Shown: positions 52,201 to 60,900 of the stretch, in pieces | Layout: each line of letters starts with the position of its first letter | How positions within the stretch are numbered: the stretch's first letter is position 1 | DNA from: Bacteroidaceae bacterium | GTDB lineage: Bacteria; Bacteroidota; Bacteroidia; Bacteroidales; Bacteroidaceae | NCBI GenBank assembly: GCA_017517925.1 | Contig: JAFWXS010000140.1 | Coordinates: 1-64,000 of the forward strand | DNA: 64,000 bases | Direction: 5' to 3' | Notes under the pieces: generated by a model | What the model saw: only the letters and a program-made list of their open reading frames with translations | Told to the model about the DNA's origin: nothing | Database searches by the model: none | Made by a program: the position numbers and the translations under genes

Positions 52201-52298
52201 TCCAGTTCACCGAAGGTGGTGTAGTATATGAGAAGGAGTTTGCATCGCTCAGTGCACTGCATTCATCGTTGACATCAGGTCCTGTTATCTTGGAATAA
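49290..52298 (+). CDS. Giant fimbrillin-like pilus subunit
   Basis: A 1002-residue lipoprotein precursor (lipobox MTSC, Cys22) with the site TVKTRAVDPDGG (Arg57). The N-terminal half is fimbrillin/DUF4906-like: GGVQQITVFCFDENSLFITTT, then LLLRNQAKITLSV and VLIMRNHHYQVNIVGPL. The rest is a string of beta domains (about 340-450, 460-580, 600-1002) with no enzyme motif or von Willebrand A domain. It is the last gene of the operon, before a good terminator. By size and position it resembles the large accessory proteins (FimD/FimE- or Mfa4/Mfa5-like) that complete type V pili. No specific adhesin fold could be named. Confidence 0.7.
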   Translation: MKTRMKYVMTALVGALTLMTSCYEEELHLPGDGTAPEGYKTVSFVAQVPDMETVKTRAVDPDGGGVQQITVFCFDENSLFITTTTATLTPDGGAGTVSLKGQCKVTVPGHTATLQLVGNQNLTYFKEDSYRGMSEVDVMAALEASAGRMIYWARETMEGIKTHNTPDNPVLLLRNQAKITLSVDAAKSNFVESGWIVTNTNAFGTVAPYSTEYGGFVKPTLATPFVTLPENREKLGDFMDVRTNNEEYIFETENTEADPVDFIVKGSQNGGEELYYRISLIDENGEHVLIMRNHHYQVNIVGPLSYGQPTFEEALEAPATNNVWVSISDNISEVQDHEYRLAVDETSVVIGEEEFNVLGTYTLHYTLEALGGQTLTQAEVAWMEGNNVALHNFTHTFDAATGRGSITINLNDMGEQQKREGTLMVKKGRLSRKIKVVTVKRQTFEPAWITTNIYGVGTGENVTMMFTIPEDCPEALFPMDVLISVNDLDVRSESGMVLPVIYSGEEGYGADNGIGYKYVLTVTGTGKQRVYLETSLEQVTGNTVDVTIEAKHFASLTKTATFQSEVNRWILLHNLRSYRSQGSDEVIYYHLVPQKKGAIVEFPAHLGENVVWDANYTNPTYKVVVPDEDKDEFLIYSRYLDHNDNHPDLNFKFYPVQEELWSTGGRVYGFIPEHLTADNGAIFHMITNTPKSAEVVRIASNPQGSPSVTGDGTDCDGAQFRSAIFELANYHPFHFAAQINNAGTVVNGESEEEVDVVELPYQPGQSVNIAFDVTSFTSTIRGNNNQVLPESEQQSVDPFGMAFDIYIDAPMLDIDESCTLYTSGKVTRDPNVEGRFIYHVDADREAERAYGSAALTTDTKAASQEGERKVIPFKTKSIVTAGEITISADESKVVYYKKVFKIQNKSITGILQYRDKATGEIKNVPYEAFVPFEMKPTYNRIGTVTVGQNGEFELRLRKEYKYDWTTDAVKFQFTEGGVVYEKEFASLSALHSSLTSGPVILE

Positions 52299-52334
52299 CC
52301 TGTTCCTTGATTGGTAACGATGCAGATAGACCTC

Positions 52335-52368
52335 AAGGAGGGTGCATAAACCACACCCTCCTTCTTTT
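52335..52368 (+). terminator. Terminator of the pilus operon
   Basis: A 10-bp perfect stem (AAGGAGGGTG with CACCCTCCTT), then CTTTTAAT, 37 bp past the last pilus gene. Confidence 0.8.
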
Positions 52369-52391
52369 AATCCCCTCAACAGATTTATGCT

Positions 52392-52595
52392 ATGAGAAAG
52401 AACACCATAATAGCCCTTCTGCTTGTCGTCATCGTTTTTACGGCATTGTATGACGCTGTGGTATTCATTGATATTCTACGCACCGCAGACATGCCCTACA
52501 GGAACCTCGCCCTCATAGGCACCTCCTTAGGCGTTATCATCTGCATCTTCATGGGCATATATGTGTGGAGGCGAAAGGACTGCAGGCACAGATAG
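52392..52595 (+). CDS. Small two-helix membrane protein
   Basis: A 67-residue protein with two hydrophobic helices (about 6-27 and 40-58) joined by a polar loop (DILRTADMPYRN) and a basic C-terminal tail (WRRKDCRHR), which suggests both ends are cytoplasmic. No family recognised. It lies between the pilus terminator and the DEAD-box promoter; no promoter of its own is evident. It could be a real small gene, but codon evidence is limited by its length. Confidence 0.5.
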   Translation: MRKNTIIALLLVVIVFTALYDAVVFIDILRTADMPYRNLALIGTSLGVIICIFMGIYVWRRKDCRHR

Positions 52596-52618
52596 AAGAC
52601 AATTGCTGTAAATAAACG

Positions 52619-52649
52619 TTGTTTATTCGCTCGTTTGTTCGTATCTTTG
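52619..52649 (+). promoter_or_regulatory. Promoter of the DEAD-box gene
   Basis: TTG (52619-52621), 20 bases, TATCTTTG (52642-52649). The TTG that could open a longer reading frame is the -33 element itself, so translation must begin further down, at 52724. Confidence 0.75.
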
Positions 52650-52655
52650 TTTCGT

Positions 52656-52711
52656 CAAAGCGAAAAACTTTTCTCACCGCGAAGAAAAAAATTGTCACCG
52701 CGGTGACAAAA
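52656..52711 (+). repeat. CCGCGG palindrome array, two units (DEAD-box leader)
   Basis: It begins with the same 26 bases as the array at 39234, then has TCACCGCGAAGA and the perfect 14-bp palindrome GTCACCGCGGTGAC (52694-52707). It starts at the predicted transcription start and ends 12 bases before the ATG. Confidence 0.75.
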
Positions 52712-52723
52712 CAAAACGGATAT

Positions 52724-54724
52724 ATGCGAACATTTGAAGAGCTGGGCGTGATGCCCGAGATTTGTGAGGCCATCAGCGAATTGGGCTTCGAGTACCCCAT
52801 GCCGGTGCAGGAGGAGGTGATACCTTACCTCTTGGGCAATGGGAACGACGTGATTGCTCTGGCACAGACGGGAACGGGTAAGACGGCAGCATTCGGACTG
52901 CCCATCATACAGAAGGTAGACCCCACCGAGCCCTATGCACAAGCACTTATCTTGAGCCCCACACGCGAACTCTGCTTGCAGATTGCCGATGACTTAGCTT
53001 CGTTCTCCAAGTATGTGGAGGGTCTGCGCGTAGTGCCTATGTATGGCGGTACCTCCATAGAGAACCAGATACGCAACGTGCGCAAGGGCGTACACATCAT
53101 CGTGGCTACTCCGGGCCGCCTCATCGACCTCATGGAGCGTGGCGTGGTGAGCCTCGCTACGGTACGCGACGTGGTACTCGACGAGGCCGACGAGATGCTC
53201 AACATGGGCTTCACCGACAGCATCAACCGCATACTCGAGGATGTACCGCACGACCGCAACACACTGCTCTTCTCGGCCACCATGAGCAAGGAGATAGCAC
53301 GCATAGCCAAGAACTATCTCACCGATCCTCACGAAATCGTCATCGGCAACAAGAACGAGGGTTCCGAGAACGTGAACCACGTGTACTACATGGTGCACGC
53401 CAAGGACAAGTATCTCGCCCTGAAGCGCATCGCCGACTACTACCCGAATATCTACGGCATCATCTTCTGCCGCACACGCATGGAGACACAGGAGATTGCC
53501 GACAAACTGATACAGGACGGCTACAATGCCGACGCCCTGCACGGCGAGTTGTCGCAGCAGCAGCGCGACCTCACGATGCAGAAGTTCCGCAAGCGCCGCA
53601 TACAACTTCTCGTAGCTACCGATGTAGCCGCTCGCGGACTTGATGTGGATGACCTCACCCACGTCATCAACTATGGTCTGCCCGACGACACCGAGAACTA
53701 CACTCATCGCAGTGGCCGTACGGGTCGTGCAGGCAAGCGCGGTACCTCCATCGCCATCATCAACTTGCGCGAGCGAGGACGCATGCGCGAGATAGAGAAG
53801 GTCATCGGCAAGGAGTTTGTCAAGGGTACCATTCCCACAGGCAAGGAGATTTGCGAGAAGCAACTGTGGAAGGTCATCGACGACATCGAGAAGACCGAGG
53901 TGAAGGAAGACGACATTGCCGAGTTCCTTCCCGCCATTTACCGCAAGCTCGACTGGCTTGACAAGGAGGACATCATACACCGCGTCGTCACTCGTGAGTT
54001 CGGCCGCTTCGTAGAGTACTACAGCAATGCCCCCGAGCCCGAGCCAGTGGTAGAGCGAGGACAACGGACAACGGACAACAGACAACGGACGAAGGGTGAA
54101 GGGTCGCCTCGCCAACGCCGCGAGAAGGGTGACGGAGCACGTAAGCCCGAGCAGGGCTATGCCCGCTTCTTCGTCAATCGCGGCAAGCGCGACGGCTTCT
54201 ATGCGGCGCAAGTCATCGACATGGTGAACCGCCACGTGCGCCACGAGCGCATCGAGATGGGGCGCATAGACCTGATGCAGAACTTCTCATTCTTCGAAGT
54301 GCCCGAGAGCCAGGCCGACACCGTACTGCGCGCACTGAGCCATGCTCACGTGAACGGACAGCATGTGGTGGTGGAGTTGGCTGGAGAGGAGGCAAGGCCT
54401 CCCCTAACCCCTCCCAAGGAGGGGGATTTTAAGCCTCGCGGAAAGAAGGAGAACAGAAAAAAAGATGAAAATTTCAATAGCTTCGCTCCATTCGAAAAAA
54501 AGAACAAGAATCGCGACCGTCAAGTCCCCCCCCCTTGGGAGGGGCAGGGGGGAGGCCGCACCAAGCCCTCACGCGAGGAGCGTGGCTATACCAACAAGCG
54601 TGGTCCTATGAAGAAAGACGACTGGAAACAGTTTTTCCAGCACGACAACGAGCGCCCTCTGCGCGGTCCCGAGCCCGACTTCAGCGAAGAAGGATGGGCA
54701 CGCCGCAAGCCAAAGAAACGCTGA
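52724..54724 (+). CDS. DEAD-box RNA helicase with DbpA-type RNA-binding domain
   Basis: A 666-residue ATP-dependent RNA helicase of the DeaD/CsdA group. The ATG at 52724 (MRTFEELGV) is chosen because the upstream frame lies in the promoter. Motifs in order: Walker A AQTGTGKT (47-54), PTRELCLQI, TPGRLID, DEAD (153-156), SAT, ARGLDVDDLTHVINYGLP and HRSGRTGRAG. A DbpA-like domain (about 470-550, ARFFVNRGKRDGFYAAQVIDMVNRHV) should bind structured RNA, followed by a basic tail. The tail contains three in-frame stretches that look like dispersed intergenic repeats: QRTTDNRQRTK, PPLTPPKEGDF and VPPPWEGQGGG. Such helicases act in ribosome assembly and cold adaptation. The stop is 6 bp from the convergent fucosidase stop. 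Confidence 0.93.
   Translation: MRTFEELGVMPEICEAISELGFEYPMPVQEEVIPYLLGNGNDVIALAQTGTGKTAAFGLPIIQKVDPTEPYAQALILSPTRELCLQIADDLASFSKYVEGLRVVPMYGGTSIENQIRNVRKGVHIIVATPGRLIDLMERGVVSLATVRDVVLDEADEMLNMGFTDSINRILEDVPHDRNTLLFSATMSKEIARIAKNYLTDPHEIVIGNKNEGSENVNHVYYMVHAKDKYLALKRIADYYPNIYGIIFCRTRMETQEIADKLIQDGYNADALHGELSQQQRDLTMQKFRKRRIQLLVATDVAARGLDVDDLTHVINYGLPDDTENYTHRSGRTGRAGKRGTSIAIINLRERGRMREIEKVIGKEFVKGTIPTGKEICEKQLWKVIDDIEKTEVKEDDIAEFLPAIYRKLDWLDKEDIIHRVVTREFGRFVEYYSNAPEPEPVVERGQRTTDNRQRTKGEGSPRQRREKGDGARKPEQGYARFFVNRGKRDGFYAAQVIDMVNRHVRHERIEMGRIDLMQNFSFFEVPESQADTVLRALSHAHVNGQHVVVELAGEEARPPLTPPKEGDFKPRGKKENRKKDENFNSFAPFEKKNKNRDRQVPPPWEGQGGGRTKPSREERGYTNKRGPMKKDDWKQFFQHDNERPLRGPEPDFSEEGWARRKPKKR
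54397..54555. repeat. Inverted repeat pair inside the DEAD-box coding sequence
   Basis: CCTCCCCTAACCCCTCCCAA (from about 54398) and, inverted, TTGGGAGGGGCAGGGGGGAG (from 54535) lie about 110 bp apart in the basic tail of the helicase. They are the type of G/C-rich repeat normally found between genes in Bacteroidetes. Confidence 0.65.
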
Positions 54725-54730
54725 TACTGT

Positions 54731-56320
54731 TTAGTGATAGAAAGTCACAACCAACACGGGAGCAATAGCATTGGTGTTCTCCATAGGGAGGGTTATTACC
54801 AAGCCCTCTTCCTTGTTGAGGAAGGGGATGGCACCGTAGCCCAGAAGCTCTACGCTCTGCACCTCGCTGTCGGTGTGGGGCGATGCTTTACCCAATGACT
54901 TAATGGTGTAGGTGCGGTTTTCCGGCCAGCGCATGATGGTGGCAAACACGGTGTCGTGACGTGTGACAAAGCGTACATCCTGTGCCGAGTAGTTGTTGCT
55001 TTCGTTGAAGCCCTGTGCATGTAGCGGCTTGGCATTCTCTGCCGAGGGTCCCTCACCGAAGGTCTTCCAGGGGCGTGTGCCGTAGATAGAAGTGCCGTTG
55101 ACATCCATCCATGCCTTGATGTCGTGGAGTATGGCCAGTTCCTTTTCGTCGATGCTCCCATCGCCACGAACAGGCACTGAGAGCAGCAGGTTGCCGTTCT
55201 TGCTGACGATGTCGACGAGCATAGAGATGACCTGCGAAGCACTCTTGTACCATCCATTGTGGTAGCTTGTCTCGCTATAGTGCCAGCTGCCGATGCAGGT
55301 ACAGGTCTGCCAGTATTTCTCCTGAGGACGGTCGGGCACACCGCGCTCCACGTCCCACATCATGGCCTCCTTGTGATGTTCCTCGAGTATCTTACCCATG
55401 GCCACCACGCTCTGCTGTCCACCGTTCCACTGGGCACTACGGTTATAGTAGTGAGTCAGAATGTTGAGACCTATCTGGTCATCACAACCGTAGAAGGGAA
55501 GCACAGTATCGTCGAAGTAGAGTATGTCGGGACGGTAGTCGTTGATGCACTGCAACACACGGTTCTGGAACTTCATCTTGAACTCCTCCGAGGGGAGCGA
55601 AGCGCCGTTGCCCCATCCCCACTGGCCGTGTATGGCCCCGATGTTCTTATAGTCCTTGCTGGGCTCGTGACGCTGTGCATAGAGCTCTTGTGGGTCGTAC
55701 CCCTCCCACCATTGGTCCTTACCATCGGCTTTGGTGAGGTTGCCGTCGTAGTCTTGCGACTTCTCCATCCAGGTCCATGTGTGGCTTCCGTGCATGCTGA
55801 TGCCGAGGGGTAGCCCATATTTCTTGCATGCTGCAGCCCACTCGCCTATGATGTCGCGCTTGGGACCGAGGTTCACCGAGTTCCACTCCTGATAGGGCGA
55901 GTTCCACAGGTCGAAGTTGTCGTGGTGCTGCCCGAGGGTAAAGAAGTAGCGTGCTCCCACGCTCTTGTATAGAGCTACTAATGAGTCAGGATTCCAACGT
56001 TCGGCCTTCCAGTCGCGTATGAGCTCTTTCAATCCGTAGTCCATGGGGTCGCCAAAGTGCTCCACGTGCCAGCGGTGCTGTCCCTCGCTCTCATAGTACA
56101 TGTGGCGGGCATACCAGTCGCCGTCCATACCCTGACATTGTGGTCCCCAATGTGCCCAGATGCCAAACTTGGCATCCTTGAACCATTCGGGACATTCCCA
56201 TGCGTTCAGACTCTCCCAGTCGGGGGTGAATGTACCTGTGGCTACGGGTACGTTCCTTTGTACACAACCGCTCATGGCTATGGCGGCAAGGCTGCAAACG
56301 ATTGTTTTCAGTGTTTTCAT
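54731..56320 (-). CDS. GH29 alpha-L-fucosidase, lipoprotein
   Basis: A 529-residue glycosidase that releases alpha-linked L-fucose from glycans. Lipobox MSGC (Cys19) predicts a lipoprotein. The GH29 barrel is evident: WFKDAKFGIWAHWGPQC (47-62), ARYFFTLGQHHDNFDLWNSPYQEWNSVNLGPKRDIIGEW (124-161) with the conserved His pair, and PDILYFDDTVLPF with Asp270 in the nucleophile position. A SIVSKNGNLLLSVPVRGDGSID block closes the catalytic domain. Host mucin or dietary glycans are plausible sources of fucose. No susCD pair is adjacent. It lies 27 bp behind the outer-membrane barrel gene on the same strand. Confidence 0.92.
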   Translation of the reverse strand: MKTLKTIVCSLAAIAMSGCVQRNVPVATGTFTPDWESLNAWECPEWFKDAKFGIWAHWGPQCQGMDGDWYARHMYYESEGQHRWHVEHFGDPMDYGLKELIRDWKAERWNPDSLVALYKSVGARYFFTLGQHHDNFDLWNSPYQEWNSVNLGPKRDIIGEWAAACKKYGLPLGISMHGSHTWTWMEKSQDYDGNLTKADGKDQWWEGYDPQELYAQRHEPSKDYKNIGAIHGQWGWGNGASLPSEEFKMKFQNRVLQCINDYRPDILYFDDTVLPFYGCDDQIGLNILTHYYNRSAQWNGGQQSVVAMGKILEEHHKEAMMWDVERGVPDRPQEKYWQTCTCIGSWHYSETSYHNGWYKSASQVISMLVDIVSKNGNLLLSVPVRGDGSIDEKELAILHDIKAWMDVNGTSIYGTRPWKTFGEGPSAENAKPLHAQGFNESNNYSAQDVRFVTRHDTVFATIMRWPENRTYTIKSLGKASPHTDSEVQSVELLGYGAIPFLNKEEGLVITLPMENTNAIAPVLVVTFYH

Positions 56321-56347
56321 TAGCGTTTTAGTTCGTTGTTTCCCCCC

Positions 56348-57970
56348 TTAAAACTTCACCATCGCACCCAACAGTACATTGAATCCCTGTGAAGGGTAAC
56401 CTGTGTAGTATTGGTGGCGGTGGTTAAGCAAATTGTGTGCGTCGAGGAAGAAACTGATGTGCTTGTTCAGCCCATACTGTGCACCGAGCCCCCAGTCGAT
56501 GATAGCGCGTTCATTAGCACCGGTGAACATCACTAACTTCAAGTCGGTATGTGCATACAGATTGGGAATGATGCGCACACGGGCATTGAAGTCGGCATCT
56601 ACCTGTGGAGCGCGTGCCAGCAGTGCGCGATTGCCCTTCATCATCCAATAGTAGTAGGCGCCCTTGGCTGAGAGGCTTACGAGGTCCTTGTAGCTGTAGC
56701 TGATGCCGGTGTCAAAGGTGGCCACCTGTGCATTATGGTTGGTGATGCCGGTATAAGTGGTGCCTATCGAGTCCATCACCGTCTCGAAGAGGGCATCGCC
56801 GAGCATTCGGTAGCCGCCTCCGATATTCAGGTGCAAGCCTTCGATGATGCGGAGATTGCCTTCGAGGCGTACATTCATGAAGGTGTAGGTGGGGCGCAGC
56901 TGCTGCTCTGCCGCCCAGTAGGGCGAGAGGGCATAGAGCTGGCCGAAGGTGTTGATGTCGCGTCCGCCATCAAGAGTGAACTTGACAGTGAAGCTGTTAT
57001 CGGGCACGTAGCTGACGCTGCACTCCGGAGACACTTGCATCGGATGGCTTACGTTTCTTCCCATGAGGAAGTCCAGATTAAGACCGCCGACGAAGCGCAA
57101 GTCTCCATACCGGTAGTCCCAACGGGGGGTTATGCCCAACGAATGGTAGTTGCGGTAGTCTGCCAGTCCCCGGTAGCCGAGCACATCACTGCGCACCAGC
57201 ACCGATGCCATGCCCCAATCGTAGAGGTCCATGCTGAAGGTCGCCTTGCTGCGTAGATGGTTCTCGCTATGGGGAACCTTGGCTGCAAAGTAAGTGCTAC
57301 GTCCGAAGCGGGTGTAGTGTATGGATGCCTGATAGGAAAGCATTTCCTTTATTGATCCCTTGATGCCTGCATAGGCTCCAAGGTTATTGGCTTGCTGTAT
57401 GTCTGTGGCTCCATTGGGGATAGTGCCGGTGAGGTAGTTATAGTTATAGTATGCAGCGTGTATGCCTGCATTCAAGGCTACATTGGCCAATTGTGTGTTA
57501 TAATCGGCCCCAAGACCCATATCGTAGCGGTGTGAGCGCCACTTGTTGTTTTTGTCGCTGAGTCTGAATTTTCCATTCCATCCGTTTACATACGCTCTGA
57601 AGGCCAGGTCGTTGCTTCCTCCGAAGTTTAGTCTATAGGCTGCCAATCCACTAAGGTTGTTATAGTTACCATATCCAAGATGTGCATATCCCGGAGTTCC
57701 TTTCTCTGGAACAACGGCTATAGTTTTTGCGGGTTTAGCCTCACGGTCAAAGTTTGTAAGGTCTATATTCTCGTTGGCATAGATTATCTGTTCTTTGGTT
57801 ATCGTGGGTTTCACTTCTTCTGGTATGAAATTGCGCTTTACAGCTCCAGCGATAATCGGGTTGTAGGTGCTTTCTACGAGCACCGTGCGGTTGATGGTGT
57901 CGTTGGTTGCTTGTGCCATGCCTACTATGGGGGCAAGCAATACAAACAGTAGGGGGATATATCTTTTCAT
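56348..57970 (-). CDS. Outer-membrane beta-barrel protein, partner of the giant TPR protein
   Basis: A 540-residue exported protein (signal peptide ends in GMAQA, about 21). There is no full TonB plug; residues 22-95 form a short N-terminal region (VLVESTYNPIIAGAVKRNFIPEEVKPTI) and the rest is a run of alternating aromatic beta strands ending HRHQYYTGYPSQGFNVLLGAMVKF, with the terminal Phe expected of an outer-membrane barrel. Annotation as a TonB-dependent receptor is sometimes used for this family, but transport is not shown. It is 16 bp behind the TPR gene, and the pairing suggests one outer-membrane machine. Confidence 0.75.
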   Translation of the reverse strand: MKRYIPLLFVLLAPIVGMAQATNDTINRTVLVESTYNPIIAGAVKRNFIPEEVKPTITKEQIIYANENIDLTNFDREAKPAKTIAVVPEKGTPGYAHLGYGNYNNLSGLAAYRLNFGGSNDLAFRAYVNGWNGKFRLSDKNNKWRSHRYDMGLGADYNTQLANVALNAGIHAAYYNYNYLTGTIPNGATDIQQANNLGAYAGIKGSIKEMLSYQASIHYTRFGRSTYFAAKVPHSENHLRSKATFSMDLYDWGMASVLVRSDVLGYRGLADYRNYHSLGITPRWDYRYGDLRFVGGLNLDFLMGRNVSHPMQVSPECSVSYVPDNSFTVKFTLDGGRDINTFGQLYALSPYWAAEQQLRPTYTFMNVRLEGNLRIIEGLHLNIGGGYRMLGDALFETVMDSIGTTYTGITNHNAQVATFDTGISYSYKDLVSLSAKGAYYYWMMKGNRALLARAPQVDADFNARVRIIPNLYAHTDLKLVMFTGANERAIIDWGLGAQYGLNKHISFFLDAHNLLNHRHQYYTGYPSQGFNVLLGAMVKF

Positions 57971-57986
57971 ATTTCTTTATACGTTC

Positions 57987-60900
57987 TTAGTTGTTCATCT
58001 TATTTTCCAAAGCCTTGAGTCGTTCTTCAATCATTGATGCGATGTCATCTTTGGCCTTATAGCTCTGCTCCAACGAGATGAGGTACTGCTTGGCCTCGAT
58101 ATACTTTTTGTTTGTCATATACACGTCGGCCAGCAGGATGAAGCTGCGTGCCAGCCAGTAGCTGTGCGGTGTACTCACGTTTATATAGTCGAGCACTTCC
58201 TTCTCGGCACTGTCATATTTGTGCATATTGTAGTATAACTGTGCCAATAGGTACTTGGCTTCGGCACCGTATACGTTGCGAGTATCCTTGGCGAGTATGC
58301 TCAGGTCTTCTATTGCGCCTTCGTTCTTATTCTGTATAAGGTATGCCTTGGCACGATAATAGCGCAGTTCGGTGACAGTTTCTGGCAGCAGTTTGCTGTT
58401 GGCAAGTACTTGCGGAGTCTCCTTTATGATAAGTTCATTGTTATCCAATGCTTGTGCCGAGCGCAGACGGTACACTTGGGCATGCTGTTTGATCGACGGG
58501 TTGCTTGTGAGTTCGATAAGGTTACCGTACGTCTCCAGGGAGAGTTCATATTCTTTGTGGTTGTATGCAAGGTCAGCGAGCATGCGTGTAGCCTCTTCGC
58601 AGTATTTGCTGCTACGTCGTGCGGCCACCTGTTGCAGATACAACTTGGCATCGTTGTAGTTGTCGGCTTTGTAGTAGATGCATCCTAAGTAGTACTGTGC
58701 ATCGGCAATGTAGGCTCCGTTAGGGAATTGACTGAGATACTTGGTCAGTCCGTCAGCTGCAGTCTTCACATCGCCACGCACATAGGCTATCTCGGCAGCC
58801 TTGTAGCTAAGTGAATCATGCTCGTTTACATCTACGGTCACCAAGCCCTTGGTCTGTGTAGAAAATTCTACGTAGCTATCCACCATATTTTCTTCCACAT
58901 AGAGGTTCTTGAGGTCACGCATGGCAACTTTGGCCTGTTCGCTGTTAGGATAGTTGGTAATCACGGTTTTGTATGCCTCTATGGCCGACCGTATGCGGTT
59001 GTTCTGATAGTGTATGAGTGCTATCTCGTTGCCCGCGATGGGTGCATATTGACTTTGTGGAAACTGTTGGGTGAGTTGCTCGAAAGTCGATATGGCCTGT
59101 GTGCCCTGTTCCAAGTGTACATAGGCACGACCTTTCTCGTAGAGCGCATCATCGTAATAGTCTGATTGTGGATAGGTTTCGGTGAGGTAGGTGAGTGTAC
59201 CTATCTTGTCATCGTAGCGTCCAGAGAGTCCTTGAGCGAATGCCTTCTGATATACGGCATAGTCCGTTTGTGAAGGGTCGGTGGCAATAGCTTTGTTGTA
59301 GGCCTCTTCAGCAGCTTTGTATTGTCGCGAGTGGAAGTAACAGTCGCCTATGCGCATGTAGGCATCGGCTATGGTAGCCTTGTCTATGGCACCCGAAGAT
59401 GCAACATATGACTGTACCAAGCTGTTGAATTGCTTGAAAGCATCCTGATAGTTCTTCTGTATGAAGTATGTGTAGCCCAGTCCATAAAGTGCCAGTCCGT
59501 AGGTACGTCCACGGCGGTCACTCGTCAGGTTGAGGTATTGCGTATAGTCGCGTGCTGCCTGTCGGTAATCACCTCTGCGGAAGTATACCTCGCCACGCCA
59601 TAACAGAGCATCGGCTCCTGTCTGTCGGTCATAGTCTCCTACCTTGAGCGACTCGTTCAGTTTGCTGAGGGCTCTGTCGAGGTTGCCACTGGCAAAGGCT
59701 TCCACACCTGCCTTGTAAAGGAGTTGTTGCTTGGCTGCCAGCACGGTTTTGCCCGGCTGTTGTATTTTGGCTATCGACTGCAGGGCTGCATCGTAGTTCT
59801 TGGTGTTCATGTAGGTCTCTACCAGATAACTGTGAATACGATCGGTATATTCCGAGTTGGGGAACTCTTCGAGGAATTGTTCGAGTGTAGCCACCGATTC
59901 TCCGAATCCTGTATAGGCTGTCTCGTGCATGCATACGGCATAGTTATACATTGCTCGCTCACGTAGCATCGGTACGGCATTCATGGCAGCAGCCTGCTCG
60001 AAGCATAGGCGAGCCTTGTTCTTGTCGTCCAGTGCCAGGTACGAGAGTCCCGCATGCAACTGTGCGTTCTGTGCTATCGCGTCATCACCATCGCTCACCA
60101 TGGCAAACAGCTCAGGGGCGCGCAGATGCTCATTCGTGTTGAAATGTGACATGCCAAGCTGGTACATCGCTTCTCGTGTGGGCTCTACAGCCTCTGCCAG
60201 ATACTCCTCGAGCACCACTGCTGCCTGCAGATAACGCTGCTGTCCGTAGAGTGCTTCACCTTGTATACGTTTCATTTCCAACGTATATTCATCTTGTCCG
60301 TATTGCTCGTTGTAAGCCACGGCCATCGCCTCGGCCTCGGCATAACCCTTGGTCTGCAGCATGATTTCGGTCAAATAATAGCGCGACTGCCGATGATAGG
60401 TTGGCACTTCCAGTGTTCTTGTGAATCCCTCTTCGGCTGCTTCGTAATGTTTCTCCTGATAATCCGTATAGGCTGTATAAAATGCTGCCTCATTGTCGTA
60501 GCGATCACTTATTATTCTCAGTATGTCGAGTTGTACTGCCGCCTCTTCGTATTGTCCTTCCTTAATCAGGGATAGGGCATACGCTAATATGATGTTGTCG
60601 CGCTCCTCATCGGGTAACATGTCGGGATCCACCTCCTGCATGCCATACACCACTTGTGCATAGTTACCTTGTGCATAATAGCTCAGCAGTGCCAGTGCCT
60701 TCATGCGGTTCTGTTCCGGTGCATCGGGGTATAGCTTCAGATATTCTTCAATGGTTCCGAGCGCCTCTTCGGGGTTCCTGTAGTAGGCAATGAGTGCCAG
60801 CAGTGCTGCTGCCTCATGCTCTTGTATGTGTGTAGGATTCCCATTCTGCACTTGGTGCAGTAGTTCTTCGGCCATGTCGTAGTTGCGCTCGTTGTAGAGC

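Noticed and set aside
52619..52723. N-terminal extension of the DEAD-box protein
   Set aside because: The TTG at 52619 is the -33 element and the extension translates the palindrome array.
54725..54730. Overlap of the convergent helicase and fucosidase genes as an antisense regulation site
   Set aside because: The genes are only 6 bp apart, but nothing beyond proximity indicates regulation; probably simple compaction.
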